DNA from: Cognatundibacterium squillarum
Lineage (GTDB): Bacteria; Pseudomonadota; Gammaproteobacteria; Burkholderiales; Burkholderiaceae_D
NCBI RefSeq assembly: GCF_014652435.1
Contig: NZ_BMYU01000001.1
Location: 744,001-808,000 of the forward strand
Direction of reading: 5' to 3'
DNA: 64,000 nucleotides
The notes under the pieces were generated by a model. The model was not told where the DNA came from. It ran no database searches and saw nothing but the letters and a program-made list of their open reading frames with translations. Positions 26,180 through 35,361 of this stretch are shown here, one piece after another (position 1 is the first letter of the stretch; every line of letters starts with the position of its first letter). A program made the position numbers and the translations under genes.

Positions 26180-26551
26180 TTAAGCAATCGCTGTCTTTGC
26201 AAGGCAGTAATCTGCCATCGCAGCAACCACAGACTCGCTTTCTCCCACCGCTGGCTGCAGAGCGATACGCAGTGCCGGTGCCTGCTGATGTATTTCCTCC
26301 AGCAGCAATGGCAGGTCGCGCAGCACATGGCCGCCCTGACCCAGAAACACCGGTATCAGTGTGATATCGGTGATGCCGTCTGCTGCCATACTGACGGCAA
26401 TTTGCGGCAGTGAAGGGCTCATAAATTCCAGAAATGCCAGTTCAACGCGCAAATGGGGCTGACGGTTGCGTATGGTGTCACGCAGGCGTTCAAACGGGGC
26501 TGCCCAGCGCGTATCACGCGCACCGTGCGCAAACAGAATCAGGGCTTTCAT
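26180..26551 (-). CDS. cbiX: CbiX/SirB-type sirohydrochlorin chelatase
   Basis: Inserts a metal (iron for siroheme, or cobalt) into sirohydrochlorin. The 123-aa single-domain protein has the metal-binding histidines H9 (LFAHGARD) and H75 (LGQGGHVLRDLP), plus the ELAFLEFMSPSLPQ segment of the family. This short form is half the size of CbiK/HemH and works as a dimer in known members. Although its substrate comes from CobA, it is not in the cys operon. Its ATG overlaps the lptG stop codon (TAATG), so it is translated from the lptFG message. Confidence 0.88.
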   Translation of the reverse strand: MKALILFAHGARDTRWAAPFERLRDTIRNRQPHLRVELAFLEFMSPSLPQIAVSMAADGITDITLIPVFLGQGGHVLRDLPLLLEEIHQQAPALRIALQPAVGESESVVAAMADYCLAKTAIA

Positions 26552-27681
26552 TAATGCCGCTCCACATAACGTAATCCGGCCAGCGCCAGTGTCATAAATA
26601 AAATACTCGGTACCATCGCGGTCATCACCGGTGGCCAGGTATTCAGCAAGCCCAGATGCGAGAACAGGCTGTTAATCAGATAAAACACCATACCGATCAT
26701 AATGCCGCTGAAAATCTTCAGGCTGACACCGCCGCTGCGTACATGCAGATAGGCAAATGGCAATGCCAGCATCATCATCACCAGCGTCACAAACGGATAA
26801 ATCATTTTTTTCCAGAAAGCGATTTCATAGCGTTCGCTGTCTTGTTTATTTTCCGCCAGATGACGGGTGAAGGCCGCCAGATCATAGGCGGACATGCGGT
26901 CAGGATCGGCAAACAGCACCGCCAGAATATCCGGCGTCACTTCAGACACTACTTCACGGCTCGGAAAATACTGGCTGCGAACCTTTGCGATATCTTCTGC
27001 GGACAAGGTTTTCGGAAAAGTCGTCTCCGTTACTTCGGATAAACGCCAGACATTGTTGCCGGCGTATTCCGCACGGGCTGCCGTCACTTCACGCGATAAC
27101 TGAAAACGCTTATCAAACTCGTAAACCCGTACACCTTTCAGTTTGCGTTCAGGTGTGATTTCTTTCACGTTCAGAAAACGGGACCCGATCACTTCACCGC
27201 TGAGGCCGTTTTCACGCACAAGATCCTTCGTCCACAAACCGGTACGGAATTCTTTTTTCTGATTCGCACCAATCGCCGACAGCTTCATACTTTCCGCGTA
27301 ACGGCTGCTGGCCGGTGCAACGAATTCACCGAATAAAAAAGTCATCAGTACAAACACCATACCGACTTTGAGCAGCATCGCCAGCGCCGTACCGGTAGCC
27401 ATACCAGCGGAGCGCATGATGGTAAATTCGGAATTTGAGGCGAACTGAGCCAGCACATAAATCGTACCGATCAGCACTGCAATCGGCATGAACTCATACA
27501 TGTAACCCGGCAAACCAAGCAGCACATAAAACACCGCGTGCATCAGCTTATACCCGCCACGATTAGCATGCTGCAACTCACCCATCAGATCAAAAAAGGT
27601 GAACAGCGCCAGCAATGCCAGCATGACGAAACCAACCGCGCGCAGAATTTCTGACGCGAAATAACGTTGCAGTACTCTCAT
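26551..27681 (-). CDS. lptG: LPS export ABC transporter permease LptG
   Basis: Inner-membrane permease of the LptB2FGC complex that extracts lipopolysaccharide and feeds it to the periplasmic bridge. The 376-aa protein has three N-terminal and three C-terminal membrane segments flanking a periplasmic beta-jellyroll of about 150 residues (roughly 125-270). The N-terminus MRVLQRYFASEILRAVGF is typical. ATG 27681 is chosen because it overlaps the lptF stop as ATGA; an in-frame ATG three codons upstream is less consistent. LptB, LptA and LptC are not in the window. Confidence 0.95.
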   Translation of the reverse strand: MRVLQRYFASEILRAVGFVMLALLALFTFFDLMGELQHANRGGYKLMHAVFYVLLGLPGYMYEFMPIAVLIGTIYVLAQFASNSEFTIMRSAGMATGTALAMLLKVGMVFVLMTFLFGEFVAPASSRYAESMKLSAIGANQKKEFRTGLWTKDLVRENGLSGEVIGSRFLNVKEITPERKLKGVRVYEFDKRFQLSREVTAARAEYAGNNVWRLSEVTETTFPKTLSAEDIAKVRSQYFPSREVVSEVTPDILAVLFADPDRMSAYDLAAFTRHLAENKQDSERYEIAFWKKMIYPFVTLVMMMLALPFAYLHVRSGGVSLKIFSGIMIGMVFYLINSLFSHLGLLNTWPPVMTAMVPSILFMTLALAGLRYVERH

Positions 27682-28811
27682 CCCGCGCATCCTTCCTTAC
27701 GGCGCAAACCGGCTTTGCAACGTGACCACACAACCAGCGGATGCCAGCGATGGTGAATTTTCAAACGCCATAAAAATAACAGGGCAATCACGGTGGCGGT
27801 GATCAAATGGACAGGCCACCAGGCGCGGTCAAAACCGGCACGCCCCTGCGCTACCATTGCCTGAGAAACGTTGATCATCGACAGATACATCACAGTACAT
27901 AGCAGTGCCACAATCAGATTGGCGGAACGACCGACACGCGGATTCACAAAACCCAGCGGTATCGCCAGCAGCATCAGCAGCGTCGCCATCAGTGGCAGGG
28001 AAATGCGCCACAGCAGTTCTGCGTATTTACGGGCATCCGGTGCTTCCAGCAAACGTGCCAGCGGCATGGACTTTTCTGAATTATCGCCGTTCACCACACC
28101 TTCCTGTGACGACACCAGCACACCGTAACGCTCAAACTGCATCATCTGAAAATCCGGCTCGGTCGGCAAACCATCGTAACGACGCCCCTGATCCATAATC
28201 AGAAATTTATCGCCGTTTTTATCGAGAGAAATCGTGCCCTCGCGCGCAACCACAACGCTGGACTTACCATCTTTGACGGTATTAATAAAAACATTCTGAA
28301 CTTTGCTCAGATCACCGGCAACTTCTTCGACAAAGAAAATACGGTCTGATCCGGCAGATTCCTGAAATTTACCCGGCGACACTTTGGCAATATCCGAACG
28401 CTTTTCAAAGCGCTCACGGAACTCTGCGCTCTGCTGGTTGGCCCAGGGACTGACGACAAAACTCAGCAAGCCTGTCAGCAAAATCAGCGGTGCACCGAAC
28501 TGCATCACCGGCCTGATCCAGCGCGTCAGACTGAGACCTGAAGCGAACCAGACCACCATTTCAGAATCCTGATAACTGCGGGTCACCACCAGCAACACCG
28601 CAATGAAGCCGGTCAGTATCAGCAGAATCGGCAAATACATTAAGGATGTGAAGCCTATCAGGGCCAGCACATCAGAAGACGCAACCTTGCCGCTGGCAGC
28701 CTGCTCCAGCACCCGGATCAGCATCCAGGTAACAGTAATCACAAACAGGGTGGCAAGTACCGCGCCGGCTGCGTTTAATAATTCACGTCGAAGCGCGCGT
28801 TGAAAAATCAT
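27678..28811 (-). CDS. lptF: LPS export ABC transporter permease LptF
   Basis: Partner permease of LptG. The 377-aa protein starts with the canonical MIFQRALRREL, has six membrane segments around a periplasmic jellyroll, and shows the conserved WRISLPLMATLLMLLAIPLGF stretch that carries the LptF coupling region. It ends in a basic tail. No Shine-Dalgarno sequence precedes the ATG; instead TATAAT ends eight bases before it on the minus strand, suggesting a leaderless message. It is divergent from pepA, with only 50 bases between the starts, and is followed by lptG with a four-base overlap. Confidence 0.95.
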   Translation of the reverse strand: MIFQRALRRELLNAAGAVLATLFVITVTWMLIRVLEQAASGKVASSDVLALIGFTSLMYLPILLILTGFIAVLLVVTRSYQDSEMVVWFASGLSLTRWIRPVMQFGAPLILLTGLLSFVVSPWANQQSAEFRERFEKRSDIAKVSPGKFQESAGSDRIFFVEEVAGDLSKVQNVFINTVKDGKSSVVVAREGTISLDKNGDKFLIMDQGRRYDGLPTEPDFQMMQFERYGVLVSSQEGVVNGDNSEKSMPLARLLEAPDARKYAELLWRISLPLMATLLMLLAIPLGFVNPRVGRSANLIVALLCTVMYLSMINVSQAMVAQGRAGFDRAWWPVHLITATVIALLFLWRLKIHHRWHPLVVWSRCKAGLRRKEGCAG

Positions 28812-28826
28812 GAGAAGGATTATAAT
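28800..28826 (+). promoter_or_regulatory. Probable pepA promoter
   Basis: TTGAAA (28800-28805) and a perfect TATAAT (28821-28826) with a 15-base spacer. It would start transcription near 28833, about 30 bases before the pepA GTG. The -35 box lies inside the first codons of lptF. Confidence 0.5.
28819..28824 (-). promoter_or_regulatory. Possible -10 box of lptF, shared palindrome with the pepA promoter
   Basis: The octamer ATTATAAT at 28819-28826 is its own reverse complement, so TATAAT is present on both strands. On the minus strand it is followed by CCTTCTC and then the lptF ATG, placing the expected transcription start at or next to the A of ATG. No strong -35 box is apparent. Confidence 0.4.
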
Positions 28827-28861
28827 GTCCGTTTTACGAGACTTACCAAGAGGAGTAATAC

Positions 28862-30370
28862 GTGGACTTTAGCATAAAACCAATCGACGCTAAAAGCGCC
28901 GCCACTGGCCACAAAGCAACCAAAACCGCTTGCCTGATCGTTGGCGTGTTTGAAAACAAAAAGCTCTCCGCGGCCGCGGCTTTGCTGGATGGCGCAGGCG
29001 TGATCGCTGCAGCCCTGAAAGCAGGCGACATTTCCGGCAAAGCCGGCTCTACCCTGTTGCTGCGCAAACCGGAAGGTGTTGCTGCAGAGCGCGTATTACT
29101 GGTTGGTCTGGGTGAAGAAGCCGCTGAAATCTCTGAAAAAGCGTACAGCAGCGCAATCAGCGCAGCCGCACGCGCACTGTCCGCACTGGGCGCGGCTGAT
29201 ACAGTGATCGCACTGCCGGCTGTTAAAGCACAATCCGTACAATGGTCTGTCCGCACTGCTGTGCTGGCATTCCGCGAAAGCATCTTCCGCGCTGACGGCC
29301 TGAAGAGCAAAAAAGATACAACGCCTCCTGCACTGAAGAAAATCGCTTTCTCCGTTGCACAATCTGACGCAACAGCTGCCCGTAATGCACTGGCACAGGC
29401 TGTTGCCATGGCAAATGGTGTTGATCTGGCAAAAGAACTGGGCAACCTGCCTGCAAATTACTGCACACCTACCCATCTGGCGAACACAGCGAAGCAAATC
29501 GCTGCAGATTACGGCATGACTGCTGAAATCCTGGACAAAAAACAAATCCAGGCTTTGAAAATGGGCAGCTTCCTGTCCGTGGCGGCCGGTGCAATTGAAC
29601 CACCGAAATTCATCGTTCTGAAACACAACGGCGGCAAAGCCAAAGATGCGCCTGTGGTTCTGGTTGGTAAGGGTATTACCTTTGATACGGGCGGTATCTC
29701 GCTGAAACCGGGCCTGAACATGGACGAAATGAAATTCGACATGAGCGGCGCAGGTTCCGTACTGGGTACCATGCGTGCGATCGGCGAAATGAAACTGAAA
29801 CTGAACGTGATCGGCGTGATCCCTGCCTGTGAAAACATGCCGGCCGGTAACGCAACACGTCCGGGCGACATCGTGACATCCATGTCCGGCCAGACCATCG
29901 AAATTCTGAACACAGACGCTGAAGGCCGCCTGATTCTGTGTGATGCACTGACATACACCGAACGCTTCAAACCGGCAGCAGTCATCGATATTGCAACCCT
30001 GACCGGTGCTTGCGTAACCGCGCTGGGCTATCACAATTCCGGCCTGTTCACACGTCATGATGATGCGCATGATGCACTGGCAGATGAATTGCTGGCAGCT
30101 GGTAAAGAATCCGGTGACACCGCATGGCGTATGCCGATTGGCGAGCTGTACAACGATCAGCTGAAATCCAATTTTGCTGACATGGCAAACATCGGTGGTC
30201 CGGCTGGTGGCAGTATTACTGCAGCCTGCTTCCTGGAGCGTTTCACCAAGAAATACACCTGGGCCCATCTGGATGTCGCTGGTACAGCATCCCGTTCCGG
30301 TGCGGCAAAAGGTTCTACCGGTCGTCCGGTACCTCTGCTGACCACATTCCTGATCAACCGCGCAGGCTGA
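28862..30370 (+). CDS. pepA: Leucyl aminopeptidase (M17)
   Basis: Cytoplasmic di-metal aminopeptidase that removes N-terminal residues from peptides; in E. coli PepA also binds DNA. The 502-aa protein has the usual two-domain layout. The C-terminal catalytic domain carries [16 protein letters not shown] (metal-binding lysine/aspartate region), [13 protein letters not shown], and the signature NTDAEGRL at residues 350-357, with the D352, E354 and R356 catalytic positions. The start is GTG, after AGAGGAG. The gene is divergent from lptF and followed by a terminator. Codon use suggests good expression. Confidence 0.97.
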   Translation: MDFSIKPIDAKSAATGHKATKTACLIVGVFENKKLSAAAALLDGAGVIAAALKAGDISGKAGSTLLLRKPEGVAAERVLLVGLGEEAAEISEKAYSSAISAAARALSALGAADTVIALPAVKAQSVQWSVRTAVLAFRESIFRADGLKSKKDTTPPALKKIAFSVAQSDATAARNALAQAVAMANGVDLAKELGNLPANYCTPTHLANTAKQIAADYGMTAEILDKKQIQALKMGSFLSVAAGAIEPPKFIVLKHNGGKAKDAPVVLVGKGITFDTGGISLKPGLNMDEMKFDMSGAGSVLGTMRAIGEMKLKLNVIGVIPACENMPAGNATRPGDIVTSMSGQTIEILNTDAEGRLILCDALTYTERFKPAAVIDIATLTGACVTALGYHNSGLFTRHDDAHDALADELLAAGKESGDTAWRMPIGELYNDQLKSNFADMANIGGPAGGSITAACFLERFTKKYTWAHLDVAGTASRSGAAKGSTGRPVPLLTTFLINRAG

Positions 30371-30390
30371 TCGGTTACGTGTAACTGACA

Positions 30391-30425
30391 ACCGCACTCG
30401 TTTTCCGGGTGCGGTTTTTTCTTTT
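30391..30425 (+). terminator. Rho-independent terminator after pepA
   Basis: Stem ACCGCACTCG / CGGGTGCGGT (one G-T pair) with a T-rich tail TTTTTTCTTTT, ending ten bases before the xth ATG. Confidence 0.85.
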
Positions 30426-30434
30426 CTGAACAAC

Positions 30435-31208
30435 ATGAAACTGACAACCTGGAACGTCAATTCGCTGAAAGTCCGGCTGCCGCAAGTGCTGCAGTGGCTG
30501 CAAACCAATCCGGTTGATGTCCTGTGCATACAGGAAACCAAGCTGACCGACGATAAATTTCCACAGGCAGAAATTGAAGCTGCCGGCTATCACGTCGTGT
30601 TTACCGGCCAGAAAACCTATAACGGCGTCGCGATTCTGTCGCGTCACCCGATTGAAGACGTACAAAAAAACAATCCGCTGTTTGAAGATGAGCAGCAACG
30701 GATTATCGCCGCCACCATTGCGGGCATGCGCATCATTTGTGCCTATATCCCGAACGGACAGGCACCGGGTACGGATAAATTCAGCTACAAACTGCGCTGG
30801 CTGGAAGCACTGGAACAATGGCTTCAACAAGAAATGGCAAAGCATCCGAATCTGGCTTTACTGGGTGATTACAATATCGCACCGGATGACCGCGACGTGC
30901 ATGATCCTGCAGCATGGGAAGGAATGAATCTGGTATCGCCGGAAGAACGCACCGCCTTCCAGCGCCTGATCGCACTGGGACTGAGCGACAGTTTCCGCCA
31001 GTTTGAGCAGCCGGAAAAAACCTTCAGCTGGTGGGATTATCGTGCACTGGGTTTCCGTCTGAATAAAGGTGTGCGTATCGATCACGTCCTGCTGTCTGCA
31101 CCACTGGCACAACGCTGCATCAGTTGCGCTGTAGATAAAGTGCCACGCAAATGGGAACAACCTTCTGATCATGCGCCGGTTACTGCGGAACTGAAACCTG
31201 CAGAGTAA
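30435..31208 (+). CDS. xth: Exodeoxyribonuclease III / AP endonuclease
   Basis: DNA repair enzyme that cuts 5' of abasic sites and degrades 3' ends of duplex DNA. The 257-aa protein shows all family motifs: TTWNVNSLK, the metal-binding E34 in CIQETKL, GDYNIAPDDRDV, RIDHVLLS and the C-terminal SDHAPV catalytic histidine. It belongs to the ExoA/Xth group. The ATG lies directly behind the pepA terminator with no strong ribosome-binding site; the tail TTTTCTTTTCTGAACAAC precedes it. The gene ends just before a heptanucleotide tandem repeat. Confidence 0.95.
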   Translation: MKLTTWNVNSLKVRLPQVLQWLQTNPVDVLCIQETKLTDDKFPQAEIEAAGYHVVFTGQKTYNGVAILSRHPIEDVQKNNPLFEDEQQRIIAATIAGMRIICAYIPNGQAPGTDKFSYKLRWLEALEQWLQQEMAKHPNLALLGDYNIAPDDRDVHDPAAWEGMNLVSPEERTAFQRLIALGLSDSFRQFEQPEKTFSWWDYRALGFRLNKGVRIDHVLLSAPLAQRCISCAVDKVPRKWEQPSDHAPVTAELKPAE

Positions 31209-31221
31209 CTCCGCGGGATCT

Positions 31222-31266
31222 GTTTTTGTTTTTTGTTTTTTGTTTTTTGTTTTTTGTTTTTTGTTG
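31222..31266 (+). repeat. Heptanucleotide tandem repeat (TTTTTTG)n
   Basis: Five perfect consecutive copies of TTTTTTG at 31229-31263, preceded by a one-base-shorter copy and followed by a partial one. It begins 14 bases after the xth stop codon, between xth and the convergent chemoreceptor gene. Confidence 0.97.
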
Positions 31267-31326
31267 ATGACAACAGCCACGCATAAGTACTCACGCATCA
31301 ACAATTATCAAAAACAAATCAGCAAT

Positions 31327-31348
31327 AAAAAAGGGGGCTGACGCCCCC
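31327..31348 (-). terminator. Terminator of the chemoreceptor gene
   Basis: On the minus strand GGGGGC / GCCCCC with a four-base loop, followed by six T. It ends 22 bases past the chemoreceptor stop codon. Confidence 0.92.
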
Positions 31349-31369
31349 AATCTACCAACGGAACAAATC

Positions 31370-33244
31370 TTAACGTCCGATCGCCAGCGATCCCGGCCCG
31401 CGTTTTCCGCCACCACCCTGTGGTGCGGCAGCGATTCTCGGACCTGCACTGGCTTCCATACGGAATGCGGACATTGCCGTTTTCAGGATATTGGCCTGCT
31501 CTTCCAGCGAACCGGCTGCTGCCGCTGCTTCTTCCACCAGCGCAGCATTTTGCTGGGTTGCCTCATCCATATGTGACAGCGCCTGATTAACCTGCTGAAT
31601 ACCGTCACTTTGTTCGGCGGAGGCAGCCATGATTTCGTTAATAATAGAAGCAACCTGTTCTACCGCTGACACAATGCGTGTCATCGACGCACCGGCTTTA
31701 TCGACCAGATCCGAACCCTCATTCACCTTACTGACGGAATCATCAATCAAGCCTTTAATTTCCTGCGCTGCAGCAGCACTGCGCTGCGCCAGCGTACGGA
31801 CTTCGCTCGCCACCACCGCAAAGCCGCGCCCCTGCTCACCGGCGCGTGCCGCTTCAACTGCAGCATTCAGCGCCAGAATATTGGTCTGGAAAGCAATGCC
31901 TTCGATCACACCGATAATATCCACAATTTTGCGCGAGCTTTCAGAAATACCCTGCATAGTGGACACCACTTTACCGACCACTTCCCCGCCCTGCGTAGCC
32001 ACTTCCGAAGCATTCATCGCCATACGGTTGGCCTCGCGTGCATTCTCTGCATTATTGCGCACGGCTTCGGTCAGCTCTTCCATGCTGGCCGCGGTTTCTT
32101 CCAGTGAAGATGCCTGCTGCTCGGTGCGCCCGGAAAGATCCATATTGCCGGTCGCAATTTCGGTAGCACCCACCGTAATCGAATCTGTTGCACGGCGCAC
32201 ATCGGACACCATCACGCGCAGCTGATCCAGGAACTGGTTGAAAGCATTGGCAGTCTGTGCAACTTCATCATCACCGTCGATCTCAATTTTGCGGGTCAGA
32301 TCACCGCCACCGGCTGCAATATCCGTCATTGCATCACGTACGCGGCGCAGACCGGACAGCATGGTGCCAACGAGGAAATTCGATACCGGCAGAATCACCG
32401 CCAGCAATACAATCAGCACGATTAAGGACACGATCAGTAACTGATCCAGTGCAGACAGCGCTTTCTTCTTATCGATGACGAGTGCCAGATACATATCGGA
32501 ACCGCTGATAGGCTGCACAAACAACAGGGATGCTTTGCCATCAACCGTCGTTTCGCTCAGCGCATTCGTTTTCGCCAGTGCCTGCAGATTATCCAGCGCC
32601 AGTTCCGGTGCCAGATCTTTCGCAGGCTTCAGTACTTTGGCCTGATCCGCATGCGCCAGCACCTGACCGGATTTATCCAGCAGGAAGGCATAGCCTTCGC
32701 CACTGAGCTTCATATTGAGAATTTGCTCAACAATTTTGGTCAGAAAAACGTCCGCAGCGACCACACCGCCTTCACCACCTTTGACCGGTGCAGCGAAAGA
32801 AATCATCAGTCCCGGTGGATTGACGCCCATATAGGCGGAAGTCACGATCGGTTTTTTGGCTTCCATCGCAGCCTTGTACCAGGGACGAACGGTCGGGTCA
32901 TAGCCTGCAGGCGGTGGATTCGCAGGGAAGTTCGTAAAGGTTTTGTCCGGCGTTCCCAGATAAGTACTGAGGAAATTGCCACCCTTACTGATCATTTTGA
33001 GACTGGTTTCCAGATCTGCACCGTTACCCAGTGCAATCGACAAGCTTTCCACCATCGAGGTGTTCACCTGTATCCAGTTGGAGAGGATTGCGTTATAGCC
33101 GGCAGCAACACCGCGCACTTCATTATTCAGATCCCCTTCGATCTGGGTCTTCAGACGGATATAACTTCCGAGTGTCAGAATGATGACGCAGACTGCAACC
33201 AGACCTGCAATTGCAACAGTCAGCCGGGCCTTCAGTGATTTCAT
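31370..33244 (-). CDS. Methyl-accepting chemotaxis protein with double-Cache sensor
   Basis: Membrane chemoreceptor of 624 aa. The first membrane segment is at about residues 7-28, followed by a periplasmic dCache-type domain (about 35-270) that includes the Cache landmark [20 protein letters not shown] second membrane segment (about 278-302), a HAMP domain and the long cytoplasmic coiled-coil follow. The highly conserved hairpin tip reads [20 protein letters not shown] and [19 protein letters not shown]. The tail ends GPGSLAIGR and has no NWETF-type CheR/CheB tethering pentapeptide. ATG 33244 follows GGAGAA; an upstream ATG eight codons earlier is possible. The ligand is unknown; dCache domains commonly bind amino acids or organic acids. 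No che or fla genes are in the window. Confidence 0.95.
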   Translation of the reverse strand: MKSLKARLTVAIAGLVAVCVIILTLGSYIRLKTQIEGDLNNEVRGVAAGYNAILSNWIQVNTSMVESLSIALGNGADLETSLKMISKGGNFLSTYLGTPDKTFTNFPANPPPAGYDPTVRPWYKAAMEAKKPIVTSAYMGVNPPGLMISFAAPVKGGEGGVVAADVFLTKIVEQILNMKLSGEGYAFLLDKSGQVLAHADQAKVLKPAKDLAPELALDNLQALAKTNALSETTVDGKASLLFVQPISGSDMYLALVIDKKKALSALDQLLIVSLIVLIVLLAVILPVSNFLVGTMLSGLRRVRDAMTDIAAGGGDLTRKIEIDGDDEVAQTANAFNQFLDQLRVMVSDVRRATDSITVGATEIATGNMDLSGRTEQQASSLEETAASMEELTEAVRNNAENAREANRMAMNASEVATQGGEVVGKVVSTMQGISESSRKIVDIIGVIEGIAFQTNILALNAAVEAARAGEQGRGFAVVASEVRTLAQRSAAAAQEIKGLIDDSVSKVNEGSDLVDKAGASMTRIVSAVEQVASIINEIMAASAEQSDGIQQVNQALSHMDEATQQNAALVEEAAAAAGSLEEQANILKTAMSAFRMEASAGPRIAAAPQGGGGKRGPGSLAIGR

Positions 33245-33463
33245 TGAAATTCTCCGTGGGTGCGACAAACAACTGAAAAAAGAAACCGAACAAACTTTTG
33301 TTCCATTTTCATATTACGTCGTCCGATTCAGGAAAACCAAGATTTCTTGATGAAAAACTGTTAAATTGAATCAACATTGAATTTTTGACTATTCAAATAG
33401 AAAACCTTTATTCAATATGCTTTTTGCTATCTCACTGATTTGTAAACGTACTGGTGCGGAAAC

Positions 33464-33991
33464 ATGATCATTTTAGAAACGACACGTCTGGTGTTGCGTT
33501 TGTTCAACAGCACGGATGCGGCATTCGTCAACGAACTACTTAACTCACCCGGCTGGCTGAAGCACATTGGCGACCGTGGCATACGCAATGATGAAGATGC
33601 AGCCCGCTGGATTACCGAAAGACCGCTTGCTGCACAGCAACGCGATGGCTTCAGCTTTTATGTTGTTACCGAAAAATCGAGCGGAAATGCCCTGGGCATT
33701 TGCGGACTGGTCAAACGAGATGCGCTGCCGCTCACGGACATCGGATACGCGTTTCTGGAAAGTGCGCAGGGACAGGGTTACGCACACGAAGCGGCTGCCG
33801 GCGTCATGCGTTATGCAAAGGAAGTACTGCAGATGCAGGAACTGATGGCGATTACCTCGCCCGAAAACACAGCCTCGAATCAATTGCTGCAGAAACTGGG
33901 ATTCCGCTTGCAGGAGGAAAAAATACTCGATGGTGAAACCGAACTGACCCGGATTTATCACATCGCCTTTACCAATACTGAACAACACTGA
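33464..33991 (+). CDS. GNAT acetyltransferase, RimJ/RimL-like
   Basis: A 175-aa acetyltransferase that opens MIILETTRLVLRLFNSTDA, the standard N-terminus of the RimJ/RimL group. Motif A is the acetyl-CoA loop AQGQGYAHEAA, followed by SPENTASNQLLQKLGFRLQE, the motif B asparagine-then-LGF segment. Members of this group acetylate ribosomal proteins, antibiotics or metabolites; the target here is unknown. The next gene starts 12 bases after its stop. Confidence 0.88.
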   Translation: MIILETTRLVLRLFNSTDAAFVNELLNSPGWLKHIGDRGIRNDEDAARWITERPLAAQQRDGFSFYVVTEKSSGNALGICGLVKRDALPLTDIGYAFLESAQGQGYAHEAAAGVMRYAKEVLQMQELMAITSPENTASNQLLQKLGFRLQEEKILDGETELTRIYHIAFTNTEQH

Positions 33992-34003
33992 ACGGCTGCC
34001 AAG

Positions 34004-34552
34004 ATGAGTATTCTGCTTCGAATTCTGACTTTAATTTTATGCGCTCTCGTTCTGAGCACACCGGCCTGTGCACAGAATGAAAATGACGAGACTTTCCGCC
34101 AGATTTACTACCTGCAGTTTGTCGGAATAAAAACGGCCATGACAAGCTCATCCGGCGCGTTTTTTCTCGACAGTCAGCAAGGCAAACTGAACCGCTTTAA
34201 AGAAGTCGCCCGCAAGGTCGCTCCCGAAAGCTATGTTGACGGCATTCAGGTCAAAAACATCCCTGATCTGAACAGCGTTCTTTTTATTTTTCCGGAACCG
34301 GCTCGAATGCCTTTGTGCTACTTCATTCTGGTCAGAAAGGTACCGGACAAAGAAAATTCATATCAATTTTACACTTACGAAAAATCCGTCAGCCTTTTCG
34401 ATAAATCACAATTTCGGGCGGTTGTCGGCGGCATTGATGCTAATGACGGAAGCCATATGAATTTTGGCAGCCGGACATTCCGTGATGCAGACAGTTTTGT
34501 CGACGATATTCGCAGGATGCTGACAACCCGCAAAGAAGAACCGGCACGCTGA
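34004..34552 (+). CDS. Exported protein of unknown function
   Basis: A 182-aa protein with a clear signal peptide (MSILLRILTLILCALVLSTP, then ACA|QNE), so probably periplasmic. The mature part is charged, mixed alpha/beta in character (for example LFIFPEPARMPLCYFILVRK and NFGSRTFRDADSFVDDIRRM), and has one internal cysteine. I recognise no domain. It lies 12 bases behind the GNAT gene and may be co-transcribed with it. Its ATG has only a weak ribosome-binding site (CCAAG). Confidence 0.65.
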   Translation: MSILLRILTLILCALVLSTPACAQNENDETFRQIYYLQFVGIKTAMTSSSGAFFLDSQQGKLNRFKEVARKVAPESYVDGIQVKNIPDLNSVLFIFPEPARMPLCYFILVRKVPDKENSYQFYTYEKSVSLFDKSQFRAVVGGIDANDGSHMNFGSRTFRDADSFVDDIRRMLTTRKEEPAR

Positions 34553-34645
34553 TCTTTGAAGTCAGCGCTTCCCACTCTGCGAGCGGATGCGCTGAACATT
34601 CTATGCTGCGGCAGATCGCCGCTTATCTGTCTGAATGACAGGCTT

Positions 34646-34744
34646 ATTATGCCATTATCGTCATTTGCATTTTCCCGAGCACCAGACTTTCTGCCGACGA
34701 CCGGCGGATCGCTGTGCTGAAACCCGCATTTCAGGCATTTTTTG
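34646..34744 (-). repeat. Dispersed intergenic repeat, copy 4 (inverted orientation)
   Basis: On the minus strand it reads gaaatgcgggtttcagcaca, a 12-base gap, then cgtcggcagaaagtctgg. The distal end (atgcaaatgacgataatgg) is of the diverged type shared with the copy at 2437-2545. It lies between two convergent genes. Confidence 0.8.
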
Positions 34745-34800
34745 CCGGAAAACGCATCTGAGCAGCACTTTCCCGTCTGCTTCAAGAGAGACATAAAACC

Positions 34801-34849
34801 CAAAACAAAACGCACTGTTTCCAAGACGGAAAACAGTGCGTTTTATTTT
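34801..34849. terminator. Bidirectional terminator
   Basis: Long stem AAAACGCACTGTTTCC / GGAAAACAGTGCGTTTT (one bulge) flanked by A-rich and T-rich tracts. It can serve the exported-protein gene and the minus-strand DUF1854 gene. Confidence 0.88.
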
Positions 34850-34890
34850 GCAGCGCAGCCGTGTTAAGGCGGCGCTGTACTGCGCAATAC

Positions 34891-35361
34891 TTACAGGAAA
34901 CGGTCCAGAATACGACGGCTGTTTTTATCGATACTGAACATGTCACGGATCAGAAACTGAATGCCGTGGTTGTCGGTAATAATCAGCGATTTTGCGCCGA
35001 CACGACGAATATCTTCATCACCTTTCAGCACGAAATCCGTCGTGCCGCGATCCGTTTCGACTGTCCATGTGCAAGGCATCGCGAAGCTGGTCAGCGTCAC
35101 GATACGCTGGATTTCCGGCATAAATTCGCGGCCTTCCAGCTCGGTTCTGATCAGTGCCTGCTGCGCTTGCGGCAGGTCCGCCAGCACATCAATCCACGCC
35201 ACTTCGCGGCCATCCGTCGTCACCAGCGAAATGCAGTTATCAGGCGACTGAATCGGAAATGCACGTACCGGATTCACGCCTTCAAACACTTCACCGGCGG
35301 CATTGGTCAGCACCAGTTTGCCGAAGCTGTCTTTGCTCAGTTGAAAACTCGCACCACTCAT
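34891..35361 (-). CDS. DUF1854 protein associated with cyanophycin metabolism
   Basis: A 156-aa cytoplasmic protein of the DUF1854 family. This family is repeatedly found with cyanophycin synthetase genes and the ABC transporter encoded just upstream, and is annotated as cyanophycin metabolism-associated on that basis; its biochemical role is not known. Visible features include VNPVRAFPIQSPDNCISLV near residue 30 and a C-terminal LIRDMFSIDKNSRRILDRFL. Its ATG overlaps the stop codon of the ABC transporter gene (TAATG), so the two are coupled. No signal peptide or membrane segment is seen. Confidence 0.88.
   Translation of the reverse strand: MSGASFQLSKDSFGKLVLTNAAGEVFEGVNPVRAFPIQSPDNCISLVTTDGREVAWIDVLADLPQAQQALIRTELEGREFMPEIQRIVTLTSFAMPCTWTVETDRGTTDFVLKGDEDIRRVGAKSLIITDNHGIQFLIRDMFSIDKNSRRILDRFL

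Noticed and set aside
29096-30541. A 481-codon cysteine-rich open frame antisense to pepA.
   Set aside because: Shadow of a strongly codon-biased gene; it runs over the pepA terminator and shows no family features.
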